NCBI RefSeq assembly: GCF_001758465.1
Contig: NZ_MJIC01000015.1
Location: forward strand, 682,001-746,000
Source of the DNA: Marisediminitalea lipolytica
GTDB taxonomy: Bacteria > Pseudomonadota > Gammaproteobacteria > Enterobacterales > Alteromonadaceae
Reading direction: 5' to 3'
DNA: 64,000 nucleotides
Below, piece by piece: positions 40,926-50,316 of this stretch (position 1 is the first letter of the stretch; every line of letters begins with the position of its first letter). The notes beneath the pieces are model-generated. The model searched no databases and had not been told where the DNA came from. It worked only from the letters and a program-made list of their open reading frames with translations. The position numbers and the translations under genes are program-made.

Positions 40926-41882
40926 ATGCGAGTATGGGTTTTACTGGCGGGTCTGTTGACTGCACTGGCGAGTCACGCGGAAGTTGCTTATGTCTCTAAC
41001 GAAAAGAGCGATACGCTGACATTAATTGACATGGACAGCCTAAAGGTTATCGATACTATCGATGTGGGAATGCGGCCCCGGGGCATCATTTTTAGCCACG
41101 ATTATAAATACCTGTACATTTGTGCCAGTGAATCGGATGCGGTGCAGGTAATGGATTTGGCGACTCATCAGATCATTCACAATCTGCCTTCCGGCGAGGA
41201 TCCAGAACAGTTTGCTTTGCACCCCAATAATCGCCACCTGTATATTGCTAATGAAGACAGCGCGGTGGTTACCGTGGTTGATACGGTTGACCGTTCTGTG
41301 ATTGCACAAATTGACGTCGGTATTGAACCGGAGGGCATGGCGGTGAGTCCGGACGGAAAGTGGGTTATTAATACCTCCGAAACCACAAACATGTTGCACT
41401 GGATTGATACCCAGACCCACGAACTGGTGGATAACACCCTGGTAGACCAGCGTCCACGGCATGTGGAGTTTAGTAAATCCGGCGACAAGGTCTGGGCCTC
41501 GGCAGAAATCGGTGGCACAGTGGATATTATTGATACCGTATCGCGCCAGTTGTTGAAGAAGATTTCCTTTAAAATTCCCGGTGTGCACCGCGATAAAATC
41601 CAGCCAGTAGGCATTAAACTGACCGACGATGGCAAGTATGCATTTGTGGCCCTGGGCCCGGCTAACCATGTGGCGGTTATTGATGCAAACACCTACGAGG
41701 TGCTGGATTATTTGCTGGTTGGTCGTCGGGTATGGCAACTGGCGTTTGCTAAGGAGCAGTCGCTGTTACTCACCACGAATGGCGTGAGTGGCGACGTATC
41801 GGTTATCGACGTGGATGACTTAAAAGTAATTAAAACGGTTAAAGTGGGTCGTTACCCCTGGGGTGTAGTAGTAAAACCATGA
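40926..41882 (+). CDS. PQQ-associated YVTN-type beta-propeller protein
   Basis: This 318-residue secreted protein has a signal peptide ending SHAEV. Seven repeats follow the pattern of LTLIDMDSLKVIDTIDVGMRPRGI, VQVMDLATHQIIHNLPSGEDPE and VTVVDTVDRSVIAQIDVGIEPEGM, a 42-residue YVTN propeller. These proteins recur in quinoprotein loci, with unknown biochemical role. AGGTGG precedes the ATG. It overlaps the ATP-binding gene by 4 nt (ATGA), so propeller and exporter are made together. Confidence 0.9.
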   Translation: MRVWVLLAGLLTALASHAEVAYVSNEKSDTLTLIDMDSLKVIDTIDVGMRPRGIIFSHDYKYLYICASESDAVQVMDLATHQIIHNLPSGEDPEQFALHPNNRHLYIANEDSAVVTVVDTVDRSVIAQIDVGIEPEGMAVSPDGKWVINTSETTNMLHWIDTQTHELVDNTLVDQRPRHVEFSKSGDKVWASAEIGGTVDIIDTVSRQLLKKISFKIPGVHRDKIQPVGIKLTDDGKYAFVALGPANHVAVIDANTYEVLDYLLVGRRVWQLAFAKEQSLLLTTNGVSGDVSVIDVDDLKVIKTVKVGRYPWGVVVKP

Positions 41883-42616
41883 GTAATCCGGTACTGACGG
41901 TAGAACAATTAGGCTATTACTACGGGCCGAAACAGGCGCTGAAGGACGTTTCCTTTGCGCTGGATGCGGGGCAGTATTATGCGCTGCTCGGCCCCAATGG
42001 CGCGGGTAAAAGCACGCTGTTTTCCATTTTATGCCAACTATTGCAGGCCCCACAGGGCACGATTACCGTGAATGGCATCAATGCCGCCAGGCAACCGCGC
42101 CAGGTGCTAAAGCAAATTGGTATTGTGTTTCAGCAGCCCACTTTGGATCTGGATCTGAGCGTAGAACAAAACCTGGCTTATCATGCCAGCCTGCATGGTT
42201 TACCCGGCGCGGTAACCAAACAGCGTATCAGCGAAGAACTGGCGCGGTTTGATATGAGCGATCGCCGCCAGGACAAGGTGCGTTCGTTAAACGGTGGTCA
42301 TCGGCGGCGGGTCGAAATTGCCCGCGCCTTGCTGCATCAGCCCGCGATTCTGCTGCTGGATGAGGCGACCGTTGGTCTGGATCAGTCCACGCGGGACACA
42401 ATGAATGATCACCTGCGTAAGCTGTGCAGTGAGTCGGGCATTACTATTTTATCTTCGACCCACCTGATTGATGAAGTGCGCCCTGCCGATGAACTACTGG
42501 TGTTAATTAACGGCCAGATTCAACTTCAACAACGCTGTGCCGATGCTATGGCATCCCTGCAACTGGATTCTGTGCAGGCACTGTACCGCCATTTTCATCA
42601 ACAGGGAGAGCGCTAA
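41879..42616 (+). CDS. ABC-2 exporter ATP-binding protein of the PQQ system
   Basis: This 245-residue ATPase has Walker A GPNGAGKS (near 42-49), Q-loop IVFQQPTLDLDL, Walker B ILLLDEATVGLD and switch His in SSTHLIDEV. The signature is atypical: LNGGHRRRVEIARAL in place of LSGGQ. It pairs with the permease that starts on the next base after its stop. P. putida has a related exporter (PedA-C) in the alcohol-oxidation locus, thought to relieve alcohol or aldehyde stress; same role here is inference. Confidence 0.92.
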   Translation: MSNPVLTVEQLGYYYGPKQALKDVSFALDAGQYYALLGPNGAGKSTLFSILCQLLQAPQGTITVNGINAARQPRQVLKQIGIVFQQPTLDLDLSVEQNLAYHASLHGLPGAVTKQRISEELARFDMSDRRQDKVRSLNGGHRRRVEIARALLHQPAILLLDEATVGLDQSTRDTMNDHLRKLCSESGITILSSTHLIDEVRPADELLVLINGQIQLQQRCADAMASLQLDSVQALYRHFHQQGER

Positions 42617-43408
42617 ATGTACTGGACCTGTTTTGTTGGCGTGTTAAAACGCGAATTACTGCGGTTCTGGCAGCAACGCTCGCGACTGATCAGTGCGCTG
42701 GTTCGGCCATTGTTATGGCTGGTGGTATTTGCAGCGGGCTTTCGGGCGGCGTTGGGCGTGGCGATTATTCCGCCTTATGAAACCTATATTACCTATGAGG
42801 TCTACATCATTCCGGGTCTGGCCGGCGTGATCATGCTGTTTAACGGGATGCAAAGCTCCCTTTCTATGGTGTACGACCGTGAAATGGGCAGCATGAAAGT
42901 CCTGCTAACCAGCCCGATGCCAAGGCCTTTTCTGTTGGTGAGTAAGCTGCTGGCCGGCGCGTTTATTTCTATGCTGCAGGTGTATGCATTTTTTGCGATT
43001 GCCTGGCTGCTGGAAGTGCAGGCCGAGCCTTTGGGGTATTTGCTGGTTATCCCCGCTTTGCTGCTAACCGCATTGTTACTGGGGGCGCTAGGCTTGTTGC
43101 TGTCATCCTTTATTAAGCAGTTGGAAAACTTCGCTGGGGTGATGAACTTTGTGGTTTTCCCCATGTTTTTTCTTTCTTCAGCACTTTATCCGCTGTGGAA
43201 AATGAGAGAGTCGAGTGAGTGGTTGTACTGGATATGCCAGTTTAATCCGTTTACTCATGCAGTAGAGCTAATCCGCTTTGCCTTGTACGGTCAGTTTAAC
43301 GGGCAAGCGGCTTTAGTAACTGGTGTTTGCACGCTTGTGTTTACCAGCCTGGCTATTTGGGGTTATGACCCGAAACGCGGCATGGTAAAACGTAAAGTGG
43401 GCGGTTAG
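42617..43408 (+). CDS. ABC-2 type permease of the PQQ system
   Basis: This 263-residue membrane protein has six hydrophobic segments. ABC-2 features are visible in RELLRFWQQRSRLISALVRPLLWLVVFAAGF, SSLSMVYDREMGSMKVLLTSP and FVVFPMFFLSSALYPLWKM. It would form the transmembrane half of the exporter with the ATPase immediately upstream. It ends the four-gene run that began at 39670; a separate regulator follows 110 bp later. Confidence 0.92.
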   Translation: MYWTCFVGVLKRELLRFWQQRSRLISALVRPLLWLVVFAAGFRAALGVAIIPPYETYITYEVYIIPGLAGVIMLFNGMQSSLSMVYDREMGSMKVLLTSPMPRPFLLVSKLLAGAFISMLQVYAFFAIAWLLEVQAEPLGYLLVIPALLLTALLLGALGLLLSSFIKQLENFAGVMNFVVFPMFFLSSALYPLWKMRESSEWLYWICQFNPFTHAVELIRFALYGQFNGQAALVTGVCTLVFTSLAIWGYDPKRGMVKRKVGG

Positions 43409-43518
43409 GCACGATAATAAATCAGTGGATAAGGTAACGCTGCGTAGAGAGCGAAATGGCTGGCCGAACGGCGGCAGTTCCACTAAAATAATTAACATAG
43501 CATTAACAGGTGATAAAA

Positions 43519-44187
43519 ATGGTAGAAATTCTCGTCGCTGATGACCATCCCTTATTTCAGTATGCAATCACCGATTTCGTTGAGCGGAATATTCCGGACA
43601 CTAAAACCATTAGCTGTATCGACCTTGAAGAAGCGCTGAACACGGCTGAGGAAAACCCTGACATTGATCTGGTGTTACTGGATTTAAACATGCCGGGTAT
43701 GGACGGTCTCAACGGTATTGTTCGTTTTCGTAATCAGTTTCCTGAAATTCCGATTGTAATTGTGTCTGCCGAAGAAGATAAAAATGTTGTATTACAAGCA
43801 TTTACTTATGGCGCGGTAGGCTTTATCACCAAGTCGTCCAGCTGTGAGCAGATTGTAGGCGCGCTGCAGCAGGTCTTGTCTGGTCAGGTATACCTGCCGC
43901 CTGACATCATTCGCAATGGCGGTAGCAGTAAGCCCAAGGATGAATCAGCACAACAGCAAATCGACCCTAAACTGATTGGGGCGTTAACTCGTCGTCAGTT
44001 ACTGGTGTTTGAATGTATTGCCAAAGGTAAGTCTAACAAGCAAATTGCCTATGAACTGAACATTGCGGAAACCACGGTTAAAGCCCACGTATCGGCCATT
44101 TTGACTAAGTTGAATGTACACAACCGTATTCAGGCGGCTTTGTGCGCAGCAAGCATCGACTTTAATCAGTATTTAATGCGCAACTAA
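43519..44187 (+). CDS. NarL/LuxR-type response regulator (AgmR/ExaE-like)
   Basis: This 222-residue regulator starts at ATG 43519, with AGGTG 6 nt upstream; the GTG at 43510 is less likely. The receiver domain shows VADDHPLFQYAI, phospho-Asp in LVLLDLNMPGMDG and GFITKSSS. The C-terminal LuxR helix-turn-helix is RRQLLVFECIAKGKSNKQIAYELNIAETTVKAHVSAILTKL. Regulators of this class (AgmR/EraR, ExaE) switch on quinoprotein alcohol oxidation in Pseudomonas, and this one sits in the equivalent place. The partner kinase may be the hybrid kinase at 44796 or one outside the window. Confidence 0.9.
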   Translation: MVEILVADDHPLFQYAITDFVERNIPDTKTISCIDLEEALNTAEENPDIDLVLLDLNMPGMDGLNGIVRFRNQFPEIPIVIVSAEEDKNVVLQAFTYGAVGFITKSSSCEQIVGALQQVLSGQVYLPPDIIRNGGSSKPKDESAQQQIDPKLIGALTRRQLLVFECIAKGKSNKQIAYELNIAETTVKAHVSAILTKLNVHNRIQAALCAASIDFNQYLMRN

Positions 44188-44376
44188 GATCTGCGAGCAC
44201 GGTTAACCAACTCGTCTTGAATCCTGGGGCAGTGTTACTGCGCCGGGACTTGTTTAGTCTCTTCCCTGATAAGCTTAATCTGTGGCAGATTTAGTGAACG
44301 GCTGGTAGTTTGCTGTGACATAGCCTAAGATGCGGCTGCAACTCAGGCTACAAAACGGATTTAAAGGGAAAATTAG

Positions 44377-44784
44377 ATGACCACTGATTATTTGTCACTG
44401 GAGTGGCAAACTTTGCAGAACCAGTATGACAGTTACGAGAAATACAGTCTGATAATTAAGCTGGTGGCTATTGTAATCACCATTAGCGGTATGGGCCTGA
44501 GCTTTGAAGTACCGGTTATGCTCGCTGGTATCGCAGTGTTGTGGTTGCAGGATGGTATCTGGAAAACCTTTCAAGGGCGCTTCGAAACCCGGTTGCTGGC
44601 TATCGAGGCGGCGCTGGCGGCAAATCATAATCAGCCGGGGTGTCAGTTTAATCAGGCTTATCAGCAAAATGCTAATGGCGGCTTAAGCCTGATTATTGAG
44701 TATCTTAAACAGGCACTGCGTCCTACGGTTATGTATCCCTATGCTGTTTTGGTCTTAATTTCGTTGAGCAGATTTTGGTGGTAA
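44377..44784 (+). CDS. small membrane protein of unknown function
   Basis: I recognise no family. The 135-residue product has two adjacent membrane segments near residues 24-60 (YSLIIKLVAIVITISGMGLSF and VPVMLAGIAVLWL), a soluble middle with LLAIEAALAANHNQPGCQ, and a third hydrophobic segment at the C-terminus (VMYPYAVLVLISLS). It stands alone between the response regulator and the convergent kinase gene, with 12 bp to the latter's stop. Confidence 0.65.
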   Translation: MTTDYLSLEWQTLQNQYDSYEKYSLIIKLVAIVITISGMGLSFEVPVMLAGIAVLWLQDGIWKTFQGRFETRLLAIEAALAANHNQPGCQFNQAYQQNANGGLSLIIEYLKQALRPTVMYPYAVLVLISLSRFWW

Positions 44785-44795
44785 GCGCCCACTAA

Positions 44796-47486
44796 CTAAG
44801 ATTGGGCGCTGAGCAACAGATTAGATAATGCCAGTTTCATCTTATGCGGCTTCACTGGCTTATTCAGCAGGGAGTAGCCCTTCTCCCGCACTTTCTGCCG
44901 CAGCTCATTAGTATAATTGGCCGTTATCATAATAACCGGCGGGTGCGGATTAAGGTGCTGGTGAGTAATTTCCAGCGCATCAAAACCGGTGTCACCGTCA
45001 TCCAGATGATAATCGGCAATAATCAGTTGCGGGTTCAGCTCGGTTAAAAACTCTGGTTCCTGAAGCTCTTCTAAGGTTTGTACCGAGGTAATATTACAGT
45101 TCCAGCTACCCAGCACGGTTTCCATACCCTTACAAATCTCTTCATCGTTGTCGATGAGCAGGATTCGCGCACCTTCAAGCTTATCGTTAAAGCGGTCGAT
45201 GAGGGGCGCTTTAGGGATTTTTTTCACACTGGCAGAGGTGTCTGCGTAGGGCAGCATAATGCTAAAGCAGGAACCTTTGCCTTCTTCAGAACGCACGGTT
45301 ATCTGGTGATTCATCACACTTGCGAGTCGTTCTACAATGGCAAGACCTAAACCCAGACCCTTATCATGACGACGCTTTTTCGCATCCAGGCGATTAAATT
45401 CGCGGAAAATTTCTGACAGTTTATCCTGCGGAATACCAATCCCGGTATCAAATACCTGGATCTGCAAACCGGCTTTACGTCGTCTTACCCCAATTAATAT
45501 GCTGCCTTCGTTGGTGTAGCGTATCGCGTTAGTCAGCAGGTTTCGCAGTATCCTGGCTAACAGGTAGGTGTCAGAGTGAACCAGGGTATGGGTGATCTTG
45601 GCTCTTAACTTAAGGCCCTTGGCTTCAGCCTGGGGCGTAAACTCATTAACCATATTGCTGATTAAATCGTTAATTTCAAAATCGTCCAGTACCGGCTCAA
45701 TTAAGCCTGCTTCGAGTTTAGAAATATCCACCAGTGCACTGATCAGTGATTCCAGGTTTTCCAGTGAATAACTCAGCGAACGAATGAGTTTCTGTGCCTC
45801 GTCACTTAAGGTTAAATCGTTAAGTGCATCAGCAAACAGCCGGGCAGAGTTCATTGGTTGCAACAGGTCGTGGCTGGTTGCCGCCAAAAATTTGGACTTA
45901 GATTCGTTAGCCCGGTCGGCTTCACGTTTAGCCTCCAGCAACTTGATTTCCGCTAACTGGCGCTCTTCAATTTCGTTACGCAACTGCAGGTTAATCTCAG
46001 AGATTTTTTTGGTTCGCTGGTTAACCCGCTGTTCCATGTAATCGTAGGCATGTTTAAGTGCGCGGGCAGTGCGGCGTTGCTCGGTAACGTCCTGCTCCAG
46101 CGAGAAAAAGCCGATAACGTTGCGGTTCTCATCAAAGTGAGGAATATAGGTTTTGTTGGAGATCCTGACGTTATCCTGATCGCGGGTGTGCTCTAACTCA
46201 AAGTTAACGGTCTGGCCCAGCATGGCCCGGGCTATGTGGATGGTCAGGGTTTGATAAACTTTCTCACCCAGTACATCGCTAAGGTGATGATTGATAATTT
46301 GGTCGCGGGTGCGATTAAACCACTTTTCAAATTCCTGGTTTACAAACTCGTAGCACAGATCCTTATTCACATAAGAAATCAGCGCTGGCATGGCATCGGT
46401 AATCAGGCGTATGCGCTGTTCACTTTCGCGCAGGGCGACCTGATTGCGACTGCGCTCGGTGATATCGGCAAAGGTAATCAAAATGCCACCGCCGGGCACC
46501 AGATTGCGCCTGACCAACAACACCAGGTCTTCGTCGAGCATCATTTCGACTTCAAGGAAGTCTTTGTCTGGTGCGACGTCGAAAGAAATGGCATCAAACA
46601 TCGCGCTGGCGTAGGCATTTTGCTGCATTAACTCGGCAAATCCGTCGCCGCGATGCGCCCCGGCATCAGAGAGAGAAAGCAGTTCAAAAAAGCGTTGGTT
46701 CCAGGTTTCGATTTGACGTTGGGCGTTTATCAGCACTACACCCTGGGACATGTTTTCCAATGTGGCTTTTAATAATTCAGCCTGTTCTGCCATGGCCGTT
46801 TCGTAGCGTACTTCTTCGGCCATTTTGATATTGGTAATATCGGTGTAAACCACAACAAGGCAGTTATCATTGGTTTTACGTTCCTGCATCTGAATCCAGG
46901 TGCCGTCGCGTAACTTAAAAATGGTCTGAGCGATAGGATCCGGATAAACCCCCACTTTTTTCTGCGCTTTGGCTTTGTGATCTACCAGCACCAGCGAGGC
47001 TGCGGTAATCTCCTGAAAGGTTGTGACACCCAGTTCGTAGGTAATATTATGCTGTTGCCAAAATTCCGCACAGCGGCTGTTTACCATCACCATTTTGCGG
47101 TCGGCATCAAACAGGGCAAAGGCATCGGAAATACTTTCTATGGCATCGCGTAGGCGCTGACGGTCCAGTTCTGCCTGGATCTGGCTTTTTTCGGTTTCGC
47201 GGCGGGCCTGTTCGAGCTGCTGATTAGACTCCTCAAGCCTGTGCAGGGTTTGCTGCAGGCGGTAGGTACGCTCTTTTACTTTGTCGGCCAGCATGGCGGC
47301 GTCTTCAAAAGACTGATAGGCATCACTGTGATTGCCCCAGCCCATTTCGACCCGGCGCATCAGTACACGGTTAATTTTTTGTAGTTTTTCGTTTTCGTAG
47401 CGCAAGCGTTCCAGTTCGTCATCGCCGGATAATTCCGGCGGCTCAACGGCTACTTCAGCGTTTAACGGACTTGAGGTCGGTTTCAA
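44796..47486 (-). CDS. PAS-rich hybrid histidine kinase, NahK/ErcS'-like
   Basis: This product is about 896 residues, cytosolic, with no membrane segments. The start is unsettled: TTG at 47486 has GGAG 6 nt upstream, while the frame opens at 47498. Order of domains: coiled coil with ERTYRLQQTLHRLEESNQQLE; three PAS domains (for example DAFALFDADRKMVMVNSRCAEF and ALISYVNKDLCYEFVNQEFEKWF); HisKA with phospho-His in FLAATSHDLLQPMNSARLFAD; HATPase (NLLTNAIRYTNEGS, GLGLGLAIVERL); and a C-terminal receiver (LLIDNDEEIC, IIADYHLDDGDTG). It overlaps the FIST gene by 32 bp, the NosP-NahK arrangement of Pseudomonas. Confidence 0.88.
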   Translation of the reverse strand: MKPTSSPLNAEVAVEPPELSGDDELERLRYENEKLQKINRVLMRRVEMGWGNHSDAYQSFEDAAMLADKVKERTYRLQQTLHRLEESNQQLEQARRETEKSQIQAELDRQRLRDAIESISDAFALFDADRKMVMVNSRCAEFWQQHNITYELGVTTFQEITAASLVLVDHKAKAQKKVGVYPDPIAQTIFKLRDGTWIQMQERKTNDNCLVVVYTDITNIKMAEEVRYETAMAEQAELLKATLENMSQGVVLINAQRQIETWNQRFFELLSLSDAGAHRGDGFAELMQQNAYASAMFDAISFDVAPDKDFLEVEMMLDEDLVLLVRRNLVPGGGILITFADITERSRNQVALRESEQRIRLITDAMPALISYVNKDLCYEFVNQEFEKWFNRTRDQIINHHLSDVLGEKVYQTLTIHIARAMLGQTVNFELEHTRDQDNVRISNKTYIPHFDENRNVIGFFSLEQDVTEQRRTARALKHAYDYMEQRVNQRTKKISEINLQLRNEIEERQLAEIKLLEAKREADRANESKSKFLAATSHDLLQPMNSARLFADALNDLTLSDEAQKLIRSLSYSLENLESLISALVDISKLEAGLIEPVLDDFEINDLISNMVNEFTPQAEAKGLKLRAKITHTLVHSDTYLLARILRNLLTNAIRYTNEGSILIGVRRRKAGLQIQVFDTGIGIPQDKLSEIFREFNRLDAKKRRHDKGLGLGLAIVERLASVMNHQITVRSEEGKGSCFSIMLPYADTSASVKKIPKAPLIDRFNDKLEGARILLIDNDEEICKGMETVLGSWNCNITSVQTLEELQEPEFLTELNPQLIIADYHLDDGDTGFDALEITHQHLNPHPPVIMITANYTNELRQKVREKGYSLLNKPVKPHKMKLALSNLLLSAQS

Positions 47487-48663
47487 TGGGCGCTCCAATC
47501 GCTACGCCAGTAAAGGTGTGGTTTAAGTGTAACCCATTAATCTGCTCACCGTAGGTATTAAAACCAATGACATGGTTAGCCCGGTAGAGCTCAGACATGG
47601 AATCTTCCAGGTTATATTTATCAATCTCGGCACGCCGGTGAATACAGTCGAAACCAATCAGCAGTTCGATGTCACCCACGCTACGGCGAATATCATCTAG
47701 GATCATCGCTGAATGTGAATGCAGACCGCTGGATTTCATTTTAGTCAGGACGATACCGGCATCGATAGCACAGAAAAAGGTCAGACTCAGATCGTCGTTC
47801 ACCTGCTGAATACTACGAATATACAGGTGATCGCCAATCTGCACCGCCAGCGGATGCATGGCGAACACTTCGGAGTTAAGTTCTTCCAGTTTTAAGCCGT
47901 TGATACGGCAGTATTCCAACGCCGCGGGTTCGGCATTAAATTCTTCTACTACACGCTGACCGGGCGCGGTTTGGGTAACCACCAGTTTTTCGTTGTCTGA
48001 GGCCAGATGGTGATGGCTGAACACATCAAAGTAACAGTTGGTGTTGATTAGCATAAACACAGCGGCGCTGCTGTAAAAACGGCCGTTGCAGTAAACCTGG
48101 GTATCGACGAAGTGCTGGTCATCACCGGCGGAGCCGCCTACCAGCGGAATATCCTGCATACTCAGGTTCAACGCATCGATGACCAGTTCTTCACGAATGG
48201 ATAAGCCATCCAGTAAGGTCATGCCAAAGGAGTGTTGCTCTACTGGCCCCGGCGAGACCGCCTTACCCCGCAATTTGTCGAGCATCGAACTGACGAGGTT
48301 ATCGGCGTCGTCTTCTGAAAAAGACGATAGCTTCTCGATCAACACGGTTTCTACCGCAAAATGATGCTTACTTAGGGCAAAAGCGCTAATGCAATGTTTA
48401 CGGCATCCATCCGGCGTAATTTCGCCAGCTGAGGTACAGCCAATGACCGGAATATCACCAAAATAGTGATTGAGCTCCTTAGACAATTGTTCGAGGGGAT
48501 AGCGGGTGCAGCAATAAAAAACCACGCACGCTGCCTCGCAGGGAGCGAGAGCCTGGTAGATGTCTCGTGCAGCAACTACCGGATCCAGACTTTCCGAGCC
48601 CGCACGGGCTACGGTAGGCGAATCGAATACTTCTACAGGTTGACTAATTGATTGCGACAGCAT
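47455..48663 (-). CDS. FIST-domain sensor protein, NosP-like
   Basis: This 402-residue protein shows FIST N (YPLEQLSKELNHYFGDIPVIGCTSAGEITPDGCRKHCISAFAL, then IPLVGGSAGDDQHF) and FIST C (EVFAMHPLAVQIGDHLYIRSIQQ, AMILDDIRRSVGDIELLIGFDCIHRR, GFNTYGEQINGLHLNHTFTGVAI). In P. aeruginosa, Shewanella and Vibrio, NosP proteins of this family bind haem and nitric oxide and control the kinase encoded next to them, here overlapping. GGGAGT precedes the ATG. Haem binding itself cannot be read from the sequence. Confidence 0.88.
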   Translation of the reverse strand: MLSQSISQPVEVFDSPTVARAGSESLDPVVAARDIYQALAPCEAACVVFYCCTRYPLEQLSKELNHYFGDIPVIGCTSAGEITPDGCRKHCISAFALSKHHFAVETVLIEKLSSFSEDDADNLVSSMLDKLRGKAVSPGPVEQHSFGMTLLDGLSIREELVIDALNLSMQDIPLVGGSAGDDQHFVDTQVYCNGRFYSSAAVFMLINTNCYFDVFSHHHLASDNEKLVVTQTAPGQRVVEEFNAEPAALEYCRINGLKLEELNSEVFAMHPLAVQIGDHLYIRSIQQVNDDLSLTFFCAIDAGIVLTKMKSSGLHSHSAMILDDIRRSVGDIELLIGFDCIHRRAEIDKYNLEDSMSELYRANHVIGFNTYGEQINGLHLNHTFTGVAIGAPIETDLKSVKR

Positions 48664-48844
48664 GAATACTCCCTAAGGTATGGTGCACTGAGGTTGCGAA
48701 AGCGCTATGCCTTGGAGTTGAGAAACCGTACACCGCTGTCGATTTTATATAATTCACAATTGTTTAACAAGTTTTGCAGGGACTTTCAACCCGTTATATA
48801 CACCATTAGTAGCATAAATAGTGCAGCGGTTATACCACCTTCGA

Positions 48845-49576
48845 TCAGGCCGGATGTGTTAACGCCTGCTTAAAACCTTGGGAGAGGGCTAAAAGTGCCG
48901 GAGACTGGACGTTTCTTGGATGCGGTTCGGTGATAGCGACATCACGGATAATCTGCATGGGGTGACTACTTAACAGCAGTATCCGATCCGACAACATCAG
49001 TGCTTCATTAATGTCGTGAGTGACATAGACCACGGTGATGCGCCGCGCCTGATGGAGCTGAGTAAGCAGCGCTCTTAGTGAATCGGCGGCGGGTATATCG
49101 AGTGAGGAGAAGGGCTCATCCATTAATAACACATCGGGTTCGTAGGCAAATGCCCGGGCCAGGGCCGCGCGTTTTAACATGCCGCCGGACAGCTGAGCCG
49201 GATACTGATTTTCGGCACCGCTTAAACCAACCTGTTGCAGCCAGTGCAGCGCCTGATGTTTGCGCTGCGTTTTAGTGCCCTCACACACCAGCATGATGTT
49301 GTCACAAATGGTTAACCAGGGCATCAGTCTCGGCTCCTGAAACATCAGCGAAATCCGCGCTGGCTGGCCATTTTCCTGTTTAAGGGCAGCATTACCCTCA
49401 AAATCTTTATCCAGTCCGGCGAGGATATTCAGAAAGGTACTTTTCCCCGCGCCTGAGGGACCCAGTAAAGACACAAACTCACCACCGGGTAACGCTACCT
49501 CCAGGTCCCGGATCACCGGTGTGCTTTCATTGCTGAAGGTTTTGCTGTGAATATGAATGGGGTAGGTTAGCGCCAT
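48845..49576 (-). CDS. NitT/TauT-type ABC importer, ATP-binding protein
   Basis: This 243-residue ATPase has Walker A GPSGAGKS, Q-loop LMFQEPRLMPWL, signature LSGGMLKRAALARAFAYEPD, Walker B VLLMDEPFSSLD and switch His in YVTHDINEAL. The MPW following the Q-loop is typical of the nitrate/sulfonate/taurine importer ATPases. It overlaps the permease by 10 bp and closes a four-gene operon (DUF4242 protein, binding protein, permease, ATPase). Confidence 0.92.
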   Translation of the reverse strand: MALTYPIHIHSKTFSNESTPVIRDLEVALPGGEFVSLLGPSGAGKSTFLNILAGLDKDFEGNAALKQENGQPARISLMFQEPRLMPWLTICDNIMLVCEGTKTQRKHQALHWLQQVGLSGAENQYPAQLSGGMLKRAALARAFAYEPDVLLMDEPFSSLDIPAADSLRALLTQLHQARRITVVYVTHDINEALMLSDRILLLSSHPMQIIRDVAITEPHPRNVQSPALLALSQGFKQALTHPA

Positions 49577-50313
49577 TGTAGTACCCGCCGTTCCCAGGGG
49601 CGTAAAATACCGCCCTCGATAGCAAAGATAATACAGGCGAATGCCAGGGTATAAGCCAGCACGCTGGTGATATCAAAGTACTGAAAAAATAACGACAGCT
49701 GAAATCCCACACCGTCGCTACAGCCCAGTAACTCCACTACCAGAACAATTTTCCACACCAGTGCCAGGCCGCCGCGGGCCGCCGCTAAAAAATACGGATA
49801 AAGCTGGGGCAGATACACTTTGCCAAAGGTGCGTAGCGCGGGGAGCTGATAGGCTTTGGCAACGTCGAGTAACCGTTTATCGATGGCCCGGGCGCCTTCG
49901 CGCATGGTGACTGCTATATTTGGTGTTTTGTTAACAATAACCGCTATCAGTGCAGCGGTTTCGTTGAGCCCAAACCAGATAAAACAAAGAATAATTGTGA
50001 CCAGAGCGGGTACATTCAACGCCAGTGTCATCAGGCTGTCTGCCCACAAATCAAAGCGTTTAAAATGGCCCATCAATAAGCCCAGTGCGCTGCCTAACAG
50101 CATGGCAAACACAAAGCTTATAGCAATGCGACGCAGGGTAATGGCAAGGTGGTGAGGGAGTTCGCCACTGCTGATATGACCGAACAGGTTTTGCATTACC
50201 GCTAAGGGGGCTGGCAGTAAATCGGGTTTAAACAGCATCACGGCCAGTTGCCAGAACAGCATAAAAGCTATCATCGACATCACGCGGATCATGGCCGGAT
50301 GACGTGTTTCCAC
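49567..50313 (-). CDS. NitT/TauT-type ABC importer, permease
   Basis: This 248-residue inner-membrane permease has about six helices. The EAA-like loop is REGARAIDKRLLDVAKAYQLPALRTFGKVYLPQLYPYFLAAAR, which contacts the ATPase. LPAPLAVMQNLFGHISSGELPHHLAITLRRIAISFVFAMLLGSALGLLMG is the usual N-terminal region of SsuC/TauC-type permeases. It starts 3 bp after the binding-protein stop. Confidence 0.92.
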   Translation of the reverse strand: METRHPAMIRVMSMIAFMLFWQLAVMLFKPDLLPAPLAVMQNLFGHISSGELPHHLAITLRRIAISFVFAMLLGSALGLLMGHFKRFDLWADSLMTLALNVPALVTIILCFIWFGLNETAALIAVIVNKTPNIAVTMREGARAIDKRLLDVAKAYQLPALRTFGKVYLPQLYPYFLAAARGGLALVWKIVLVVELLGCSDGVGFQLSLFFQYFDITSVLAYTLAFACIIFAIEGGILRPWERRVLQWR

Positions 50314-50316
50314 AGG

